From Paracoccaceae bacterium (GTDB lineage: Bacteria; Pseudomonadota; Alphaproteobacteria; Rhodobacterales; Rhodobacteraceae), in contig JAOUMG010000016.1 in assembly GCA_029881635.1 (NCBI GenBank), forward strand, positions 1 through 12,607: a DNA stretch of 12,607 nt, written 5' to 3'. Shown here in pieces: positions 7,752 through 12,607 of the stretch. The notes beneath the pieces are model-generated. The model was not told where the DNA came from, ran no database searches, and was given only the letters and a program-made list of their open reading frames with translations. The position numbers and the translations under genes were made by a program. Numbering within the stretch: the first letter of the stretch is position 1; every line of letters starts with the position of its first letter.

Positions 7752-7758
7752 CTCACCT
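7752..7758 (-). promoter_or_regulatory. Probable ribosome-binding site of mfd
   Basis: On the minus strand AGGTGAG lies four nt before the ATG at 7747. It favours that ATG over the GTG at 7756, which itself lies inside this stretch. Confidence 0.4.
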
Positions 7759-7777
7759 ATCCTGCCTGATTGCCGTG

Positions 7778-8305
7778 TCAACCGGGCAGAATGGAGACGT
7801 TGAAATTTTGCAGCATTCCCCAGAAGGCCGTGATGAAAATCGAAATCATTCCCATAACTTGAACCGTGACCCGGTGAATGGCCAGACGTTTTCGCAGATC
7901 TTCGCCGGATGCACCAGTCTCTTCGATTTTCCGTGCCGTGCTGAAGCTCATCGATGCGACAATCGACAAGGGCATCGCGATCAGGAAAACCGCCTGACAA
8001 AACTCGATATGATAGTAGAAGCCTAGTAACGCCAGGGTCGTTAGCGCGAAAGTCCCCATTGCCATCAGGATGGTACCTGCTTCGCGTGCGATGTAAAGAA
8101 TACGGGTTACGTTGATGCGGGTAATGTCCGCCAGATCCTGTTCGGCCTGTCCGCCATGCCGCCTTGCGCGCAGCACCATGTCATAGGGTATGCCCAATAT
8201 CCAATGCGACGCCGTTGACCAGGTCACGGCAAGCGCAATCCAGTACCAGAGGTTGGAGAATGATCTGAGATCGATCAGATCAAATATCAACTGAGACAAG
8301 TTCAA
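7778..8305 (-). CDS. Small membrane protein of unknown function, conserved upstream-of-mfd type
   Basis: A 175-residue protein starting MNLSQLIFDLIDLRSFSNLW. Hydrophobic, helix-like segments lie at about 18-37, 72-97, 100-120 and 148-165, suggesting four membrane spans. A basic cytoplasmic loop (RARRHGGQAEQ, about 46-56) and a second polar loop (about 122-146) separate them. From memory, close relatives in Rhodobacteraceae genomes carry the label component of SufBCD complex. I see no Fe-S ligand pattern or Suf similarity to support that name: there is a single cysteine, Cys103. The start is a TTG at 8305 with AGGAG six nt upstream; the open frame continues to 8458 but would run into divergent hemB. 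It ends 30 nt before mfd. Function is unknown. Confidence 0.8.
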   Translation of the reverse strand: MNLSQLIFDLIDLRSFSNLWYWIALAVTWSTASHWILGIPYDMVLRARRHGGQAEQDLADITRINVTRILYIAREAGTILMAMGTFALTTLALLGFYYHIEFCQAVFLIAMPLSIVASMSFSTARKIEETGASGEDLRKRLAIHRVTVQVMGMISIFITAFWGMLQNFNVSILPG

Positions 8306-8311
8306 ATTCTG

Positions 8312-8316
8312 CTCCT
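8312..8316 (-). promoter_or_regulatory. Ribosome-binding site that decides a TTG start
   Basis: AGGAG on the minus strand, six nt before the TTG at 8305-8303. No ATG or GTG with comparable spacing exists in that frame, so this site sets the start of the small membrane protein. A second in-frame TTG at 8299 would leave 12 nt, which is less favourable. Confidence 0.65.
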
Positions 8317-8366
8317 GATCGGCGCGTTTTGGCGATGCTACCGAGGCGCTGCGACGGTTTCCACCC

Positions 8367-8380
8367 TTGAGATATATCAA
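8367..8380. promoter_or_regulatory. FNR/FnrL-type palindrome between hemB and the membrane-protein/mfd operon
   Basis: The sequence TTGA-GATATA-TCAA is an exact match to the FNR-family half-site arrangement TTGA-N6-TCAA. Its centre (8373.5) is about 52 nt before the hemB start codon and 68 nt before the leftward start at 8305. On the minus strand a TAGCAT hexamer (8340-8335) could serve as a -10 for the leftward gene. For hemB no clear -10 was found, and TATATC inside the palindrome could itself be one, which would imply repression. In Rhodobacter, FnrL is known to control tetrapyrrole genes under low oxygen. Whether this site works on hemB, the leftward operon or both is inference. Confidence 0.5.
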
Positions 8381-8424
8381 AAAGCGTGTAACCGGTTGAA
8401 TCGAACAAGAACAGAGCCCATGCA

Positions 8425-9423
8425 ATGACCCCAGCCTCAGCTGATTATCCCGCCACACGTTTTCGTCGTTTGCGCCGAACTGCAGCCCTGCGCGATCTGG
8501 TTCAGGAACACAGGCTTTCGGCCAAGGATCTTATCTGGCCGCTTTTCGTCACTGATGTCGCAGGTGCAGATATCGAAATCTCCTCCATGCCCGGTGTTTC
8601 GCGCCTGACGGTGGAGGGTGCGGTGCGCGCCGCTGAAACGGCGGCACGTCTGGGCATTCCGGCGGTCTGCTTGTTTCCCTACACGGATGCGGCCTTGAAA
8701 ACTGAAACCTGCCAAGAGGCCTGGAACCCCGAAAACCTTTCGAACCGTGCCGTCAGGGCGATCAAATCCGCTGTGCCCGATGTGGCGATCATGACGGATA
8801 TCGCGCTTGATCCCTATAACTCAAACGGCCATGACGGTCTGGTTCGTGACGGTGTAATCTTGAACGACGAAACGGTCGAAGCCCTGGTACGTATGGCTCT
8901 GGCGCAGGCCGAGGCTGGTGCGGATATTCTGGGCCCTTCTGACATGATGGATGGCCGCATTGGCGCCATCCGGCAGGCGCTGGAATCCCAGGGGCATAAG
9001 GATGTATCTATCCTGTCCTATGCCGCCAAATATGCGAGTTCGTTTTACGGGCCATTCCGTGATGCGGTCGGGGCGTCGGGTGCGCTGAAGGGAGACAAGA
9101 AAACCTATCAGATGAACCCCGGCAACCGCGATGAGGCCCTGCGCCTTGTCGCACGCGACCTTTCAGAAGGGGCTGACATGGTCATGGTCAAGCCCGGTAT
9201 GCCCTATCTCGACATCTGTGCGACGGTAAAGCAGGAATTCGGGGCGCCGACCTTTGCCTATCAGGTGTCGGGTGAATATGCGATGATCAAGGGCGCGGTT
9301 CTGAATGGCTGGATGAAGGAAGATGTTGTTCTTGAAAGCCTGCTGGCGTTCCGGCGGGCGGGCTGCGACGGTGTGCTTACCTATTTCGCGCCTGACATCG
9401 CCAGGTTGTTAGCCTCATCCTGA
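8425..9423 (+). CDS. hemB: Porphobilinogen synthase (delta-aminolevulinic acid dehydratase)
   Basis: Condenses two 5-aminolevulinate molecules to porphobilinogen, the step leading to heme, siroheme, cobalamin and bacteriochlorophyll. The 332-residue cytoplasmic TIM-barrel enzyme has both active-site lysines: Lys202 in SYAAKYASSFYGPF and the Schiff-base Lys256 in MVMVKPGMPYLD. The loop that binds catalytic zinc in animal and some bacterial enzymes is DIALDPYNSNGHDG (125-138) here, with aspartates and no cysteines, so it belongs to the zinc-independent class. The N-terminal arm RFRRLRRTAALRDLVQE is typical. The ATG at 8425 fits the family N terminus, but the ribosome site is weak. A two-codon frame ATG-CAA-TGA (8420-8428) overlaps it. 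It is divergent from the mfd pair across a spacer with an FNR-like site. Confidence 0.97.
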   Translation: MTPASADYPATRFRRLRRTAALRDLVQEHRLSAKDLIWPLFVTDVAGADIEISSMPGVSRLTVEGAVRAAETAARLGIPAVCLFPYTDAALKTETCQEAWNPENLSNRAVRAIKSAVPDVAIMTDIALDPYNSNGHDGLVRDGVILNDETVEALVRMALAQAEAGADILGPSDMMDGRIGAIRQALESQGHKDVSILSYAAKYASSFYGPFRDAVGASGALKGDKKTYQMNPGNRDEALRLVARDLSEGADMVMVKPGMPYLDICATVKQEFGAPTFAYQVSGEYAMIKGAVLNGWMKEDVVLESLLAFRRAGCDGVLTYFAPDIARLLASS

Positions 9424-9433
9424 ATGCCTGTAC

Positions 9434-9458
9434 TTATTGGCGCTGGCCCGCGCAATAA
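9434..9458 (+). terminator. Possible hairpin downstream of hemB
   Basis: TTATTG-g-CGC (9434-9443) pairs with GCGCAATAA (9450-9458), nine base pairs with one bulged G and a six-nt loop, ten nt after the hemB stop. No T-run follows, so it is a weak intrinsic-terminator candidate or a 3'-end stabilising hairpin. Confidence 0.35.
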
Positions 9459-9481
9459 CCGGTAGTTTACCACAACACCTA

Positions 9482-9510
9482 ATGACATAGGCCGCAAACT
9501 GCCCTATAGA
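9482..9510 (+). promoter_or_regulatory. Candidate sigma-70-type promoter of the SYLF lipoprotein gene
   Basis: ATGACA (9482-9487, five of six against TTGACA), a 17-bp spacer, then TATAGA (9505-9510). This would start transcription near 9517 and give a leader of about 50 nt. The -10 lies in a small inverted repeat, CCTATA (9503-9508) and TATAGG (9514-9519), which might be an operator. Confidence 0.4.
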
Positions 9511-9565
9511 TGGTATAGGATTGGTCGGATAAGGCCAACATGACCTATGAGAGCGGAGCAAACAT

Positions 9566-10123
9566 ATGACAGGCATTTCCCGTCGCGGAGTTATTCTTGC
9601 CGGCAGCGCAGCTTTCGGGCTGTCAGCTTGCGGCAATGGCGTGGGCAGTCCGGGTGCTGCCCAGTTGGACGCGCGCGTTGACGCGACGCGCGATTATTTG
9701 CGCAACAATTTTCCGGGGGCTGCAGATCTGATGCCCAAGGCCGTGGGCATTCTTTATATACCGCTTGTGACAGAAGCCGGGTTTGTATTTGGCGGTGCAT
9801 TCGGCCGGGGCGCGCTGCGCATCGACGACGTAACGGTCGATTACTATTCCTCGACCCAAGCCAGTTGGGGGCTTCAGATCGGCGCACAGCAATATGCCCA
9901 TGCGTTGTTTTTCATGACCGAACAGGCACTGGGTGAATTCCGCAGCGCAGATGGATGGGCCGCAGGCGCTGATCTTGAATATGCACTTCCCGATGGCGGT
10001 CGTTCGGCAGGTGTGGAAACGACCACCACATTGGCCCCCGTCGTGGCATATGTCTTTGGGCAATCTGGCTTTATCGCCGGTGCGACGCTTAAAGGTACAA
10101 AGTACAACCGGATCATCCCGTAA
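9566..10123 (+). CDS. SYLF-domain (YSC84-type) lipoprotein with Tat-like signal
   Basis: A 185-residue exported protein. The N terminus has a twin-arginine-like motif SRRGVIL (Arg6, Arg7), a hydrophobic stretch, and a lipobox GLSAC ending in Cys22, the likely lipidation site. Mature residues about 35-185 match the SYLF/YSC84 lipid-binding domain: GFVFGGAFGRGAL (72-84), the central YYSSTQASWGLQIGAQQYAH (93-112) and the C-terminal GQSGFIAGATLKGTKY (165-180). In bacteria such proteins sit in the periplasm attached to a membrane; lipid binding is known for the domain, but the bacterial role is unclear. GGAG lies seven nt before the ATG. It has its own candidate promoter and ends 28 nt before a strong terminator, so it is probably a single-gene unit. 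Tat versus Sec export cannot be settled by eye. Confidence 0.87.
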   Translation: MTGISRRGVILAGSAAFGLSACGNGVGSPGAAQLDARVDATRDYLRNNFPGAADLMPKAVGILYIPLVTEAGFVFGGAFGRGALRIDDVTVDYYSSTQASWGLQIGAQQYAHALFFMTEQALGEFRSADGWAAGADLEYALPDGGRSAGVETTTTLAPVVAYVFGQSGFIAGATLKGTKYNRIIP

Positions 10124-10151
10124 ACGTCCGCATCGCGTCAGGGATCCAGAC

Positions 10152-10180
10152 AAAAGCGGGCGGCATGACCGCCCGTTTTT
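10152..10180. terminator. Rho-independent terminator between converging genes
   Basis: CGGGCGG (10157-10163) and CCGCCCG (10169-10175) form a seven-bp GC stem with a CATGA loop. It is preceded by AAAAG and followed by TTTTT (10176-10180). It ends the SYLF gene; the opposite strand reads a T-run too (CTTTTG), so it can also serve the leftward oxidoreductase gene, whose stop is 12 nt away. Confidence 0.88.
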
Positions 10181-10192
10181 GATTTCAGTGGA

Positions 10193-11065
10193 TCACCCCA
10201 ATGCCCGCAGGCGGGCAATCAGGCTCGATGTGTCCCAACGGTTACCGCCCATTTTCTGGACGTCCTTGTAAAACTGATCGACAAGCGCGGTAACCGGCAA
10301 ACTCGCACCATTTTCGTCGGCCGTGGCCAGACAAATCCCCAGATCCTTGCGCATCCAGTCTACCGCAAAGCCAAACTCAAACTCGTTCTTGGCCATGGTT
10401 TGGTGCCGATTGGCCATTTGCCAACTGCCTGCTGCGCCCTGACTGATGACCTCGACCAGTTGTGGAATATCGAGCCCGGCCTTTTCGGCAAAATGGAGCC
10501 CCTCAGCCAACCCCTGAACAAGCCCTGCGATACATATCTGATTGACCATCTTGGCTAACTGACCAGCGCCAGACGGACCCAGAAGCCGGCAGATACGTGA
10601 ATAGGCGGCGATCACGGGTTCGGCCGCGTTGTAAAAAGCCGCATCGCCGCCGCACATGACCGAGAGCACACCATTTTCAGCCCCCGCCTGCCCGCCAGAA
10701 ACCGGCGCATCGACATATCCGAGGCCAAGTTCAGTTGCGCGCGCTGACATATCCCGCGTTACCGCCGCCGAAACCGTCGTATGATCCACAAATATGGCGC
10801 CCTTGGCCATTCCGGCAAAGGCACCTTCTGGGCCTTCGCAGATGGCACGCAGGTCATCATCATTGCCCACACAGGCCATGACAAATTCAGCGCCCTTGGC
10901 GGCCTCAGCCGGGGTGGTCCCGGAATTGCCCCCGTGTTGCTTGACCCAGGCGGCCGCTTTGGCCGGGCTGCGGTTGTAGACGGCTACGCTGTGCCCCTTG
11001 GCCACCAGATGCCCCGCCATGGGGTACCCCATCACTCCCAGACCCAGAAATGCCACCTTCGCCAT
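10193..11065 (-). CDS. NAD(P)-dependent beta-hydroxyacid dehydrogenase (3-hydroxyisobutyrate dehydrogenase family)
   Basis: A 290-residue cytoplasmic oxidoreductase of normal family length. The Rossmann N terminus has GLGVMGYPMAGHL (8-20), and the loop after the second strand reads YNRSPAK (30-36); an Arg there often goes with NADP(H), so NADP preference is inferred. The substrate-binding signature DAPVSGG is at 119-125 and the catalytic lysine at Lys172 (AKMVNQ). The C-terminal all-alpha domain contains WMRKDLGICLA (237-247). Family substrates include 3-hydroxyisobutyrate (valine degradation), tartronate semialdehyde and succinic semialdehyde; the specificity here cannot be told, and no valine-pathway neighbours are present. 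GGGAG sits upstream of the ATG at 11065. A weak candidate promoter box TTGACG lies at 11134-11129 on the minus strand. It shares the terminator at 10152-10180 with the converging gene. Confidence 0.92.
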   Translation of the reverse strand: MAKVAFLGLGVMGYPMAGHLVAKGHSVAVYNRSPAKAAAWVKQHGGNSGTTPAEAAKGAEFVMACVGNDDDLRAICEGPEGAFAGMAKGAIFVDHTTVSAAVTRDMSARATELGLGYVDAPVSGGQAGAENGVLSVMCGGDAAFYNAAEPVIAAYSRICRLLGPSGAGQLAKMVNQICIAGLVQGLAEGLHFAEKAGLDIPQLVEVISQGAAGSWQMANRHQTMAKNEFEFGFAVDWMRKDLGICLATADENGASLPVTALVDQFYKDVQKMGGNRWDTSSLIARLRALG

Positions 11066-11149
11066 AACACTCTCCCATTATCATTGCGGTTGATGCCGTT
11101 CTGCCCTAGTTAACCGCCCGGTTCCTGTCGTCAACCGATACCGTCATTC

Positions 11150-11181
11150 CGGGGCCATTCTGTATTCGAAACCCGGCCCCG
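11150..11181. repeat. 7-bp GC-rich inverted repeat before the penicillin acylase gene
   Basis: CGGGGCC (11150-11156) and GGCCCCG (11175-11181) are exact reverse complements with an 18-nt spacer, ending 19 nt before the ATG at 11201. It lies in the divergent spacer 11066-11200 and may be an operator or a leader hairpin. CAAAACTTT follows it, which is not a real T-run, so it is not called a terminator. Confidence 0.4.
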
Positions 11182-11200
11182 CAAAACTTTACTGGTCCAT

Positions 11201-12607
11201 ATGTTTACCGCATTCCGTTGGCTCTTGCGCATATTTCTCGGCCTCGCGGCACTGGTCGTCGCGGTGCTTTGCCTGGGGTATTATTTCGCGTCACGCTCCT
11301 TGCCGGAATATGATGCGGAATTTGTTCTCAAAGGCCTTAAAGACCAGGTCGAGATCGTCCGCGATACTGCCGATGTGCCACACATATTCGGCCGTAACGA
11401 TGCGGACGTGTTTTTTGGCCTGGGTTTTGCCCATGCGCAGGACCGGCTTTGGCAGATGACCGTGATGCGCCGCACGGCGCAAGGCCGGCTGTCAGAGGTA
11501 TTCGGGCAGGTCAGCGTCAAGACCGATGAATTGATGCGGCGGCTTGATCTTTATGGAGCGGCGTCACAATCGCTGACAGTGCAGGATGAAGAAACCCTGA
11601 GCGCGCTCAAGTCCTATTCGGATGGGGTGAATGCGTGGATCGGTGTTGTGAATTCCCAATCCAAGGGCCGGGGCGCGCCAGAGTTCTTTTTGTTCTCAAA
11701 TCAGATTTCCTATTGGCAGCCAGTGGATTCACTGGCCCTTTTCAAGCTGATGGCGCTCAAGTCATCGTCCCACCTAAACTCTGAAATACTTCGTGCAAGG
11801 TTGTCGCTGCTTTCCAAAGACTGGGCGCGCGATCTCATGCCGGATGTGCCGGGTGAAGGTCTGGCCGCGTTGCCGCGCTATGCCAGCATCATGCCGGGTG
11901 TGATGCCTTCCTACGCCGCTTTGTCACCCCAAGACCCAATGACGCCGGTACCGGGGCGCGCCTTTGCCGGGGCATCAAATGCCTGGGCGGCCGCCCCTGC
12001 CCGGTCCGTTGCCAATGGTTCCCTTATCGCCAATGACCCGCATGTCGATTTCAGCGCTCCGGGCCGTTTTTATCTGGCGCGGATGGAACTGGCATCAGGG
12101 GGGGTGATCGGGGCCACCATACCCGGAATTCCGGCTATTCTGGCGGGGCGCAATACCGGGCTTGGCTGGGGTATTTCGACTGCTTGGCTGGATGATCAGG
12201 ACATCTTCATCGAAGAGCTGGACCCGGCAAACAATGAACGCTACCGCACGGCGGAAGGCTGGAAACCCTTCGTGAACCGCCGCTCGATCATCGAGGTGAA
12301 AGACAGCACACCCGTTACAGTCACTCTACGCTGGAGCGATAATGGCCCGATTTTACCCGGCTCCCATTTCGATCTGGCATCGGTTACGCCGAAGGGGCAT
12401 GTTGCAGCCCTTTCCTGGACAGGAATGGACCCGAATGACCGATCGTTGAGTGCCGCCATTAAATTGATGCAGGCCCAGTCCGTGCCCGAAGGGATGGCCG
12501 CCGGGCAGGATTTTGTGGCCCCTGCACAAAATGTGACGATGGCCGACCAGACAAATATCGCAATGATCATGTTCGGTGCGATGCCCGCCCGCAATCCGGC
12601 ACAACAG
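11201..12607 (+). CDS. Penicillin acylase family Ntn hydrolase, C-terminal part beyond the window
   Basis: 469 codons are visible with no stop before the right edge; family precursors are about 700-850 residues. An N-terminal hydrophobic segment (about 7-28, WLLRIFLGLAAL onward) is a signal anchor or signal peptide, placing the enzyme at the membrane or in the periplasm. The alpha-chain motif VRDTADVPHIFG (53-64) and AHAQDRLWQM (77-86) are classic. Autoproteolysis is expected before Ser259 in GASNAW, making it the N-terminal nucleophile of the beta chain. ANDPHV (277-282) and Asn318 in GRNTGLGWG, the probable oxyanion residue, follow in correct order. The family cleaves amides such as beta-lactam side chains or acyl-homoserine lactones; the substrate here is unknown. 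No clear ribosome site precedes the ATG, but no better start is present. It is divergent from the dehydrogenase gene. Confidence 0.93.
   Translation, partial: MFTAFRWLLRIFLGLAALVVAVLCLGYYFASRSLPEYDAEFVLKGLKDQVEIVRDTADVPHIFGRNDADVFFGLGFAHAQDRLWQMTVMRRTAQGRLSEVFGQVSVKTDELMRRLDLYGAASQSLTVQDEETLSALKSYSDGVNAWIGVVNSQSKGRGAPEFFLFSNQISYWQPVDSLALFKLMALKSSSHLNSEILRARLSLLSKDWARDLMPDVPGEGLAALPRYASIMPGVMPSYAALSPQDPMTPVPGRAFAGASNAWAAAPARSVANGSLIANDPHVDFSAPGRFYLARMELASGGVIGATIPGIPAILAGRNTGLGWGISTAWLDDQDIFIEELDPANNERYRTAEGWKPFVNRRSIIEVKDSTPVTVTLRWSDNGPILPGSHFDLASVTPKGHVAALSWTGMDPNDRSLSAAIKLMQAQSVPEGMAAGQDFVAPAQNVTMADQTNIAMIMFGAMPARNPAQQ

Noticed and set aside
8306..8458. N-terminal extension of the small membrane protein up to 8458
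   Set aside because: It would overlap the hemB start and cover the FNR-like site. The TTG at 8305 with AGGAG six nt upstream is a much better start.
9623..10153. 176-codon minus-strand frame antisense to the SYLF gene
   Set aside because: It overlaps a gene with a clear signal peptide and domain, and has no ribosome site or motif of its own.
1..12607. CRISPR array, insertion sequence, tRNA/rRNA genes, phage or toxin-antitoxin module
   Set aside because: No regularly spaced repeats, transposase motifs, terminal inverted repeats, cloverleaf sequences or toxin-antitoxin pairs were seen. The content is ordinary chromosomal genes.

Overview
The window looks like an ordinary chromosomal stretch of an alphaproteobacterium, most likely of the Rhodobacteraceae (Roseobacter/Rhodobacter group). 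Four things point that way: the moderately GC-rich coding style, a porphobilinogen synthase whose metal loop has aspartates instead of cysteines, a small membrane protein of a type I know only from that group placed directly before mfd, and a Tat-type SYLF-domain lipoprotein. There is no sign of phage, transposon, plasmid, CRISPR or tRNA/rRNA sequence. Eleven protein genes are supported, two of them cut by the window ends.

Layout. Positions 1-1713 hold a minus-strand operon transcribed rpe (ribulose-5-phosphate epimerase), then a CxxC thioredoxin-like/peroxiredoxin-like protein, then gph (phosphoglycolate phosphatase, running off the left end). Gaps are 9 nt and a 4-nt start/stop overlap. A 423-nt divergent spacer (1714-2136) without a convincing gene carries several inverted and direct repeats. 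Next comes a plus-strand pair: a FrnE-type DsbA-family thiol oxidoreductase coupled by an ATGA overlap to a Bcr/CflA-type MFS exporter (2137-4031). After a 281-nt convergent spacer, a minus-strand pair runs from 8305 to 4313: a small membrane protein of unknown role (TTG start), then mfd (transcription-repair coupling factor).

Divergent from that pair is hemB (8425-9423). The shared 119-nt spacer contains an exact TTGA-N6-TCAA palindrome, the FNR/FnrL operator form, and this is the most interesting regulatory signal here. A SYLF-domain lipoprotein gene (9566-10123) has its own plausible promoter and a strong hairpin/T-tract terminator, which it shares with the converging gene for a 3-hydroxyisobutyrate-dehydrogenase-family oxidoreductase (10193-11065, minus). 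The right end is a penicillin-acylase-family Ntn hydrolase (from 11201), open to the window edge.

How they fit together. rpe and gph are central sugar-phosphate and phosphoglycolate metabolism. hemB is the second common step of tetrapyrrole synthesis, and oxygen control by an FNR homologue would suit it. mfd links stalled transcription to excision repair. FrnE/MFS and the penicillin acylase are probably thiol-redox/export and envelope or amide-hydrolysis functions with unknown substrates. I found no convincing new multi-gene system. The points worth following up are regulatory sites and the uncharacterised small membrane protein.
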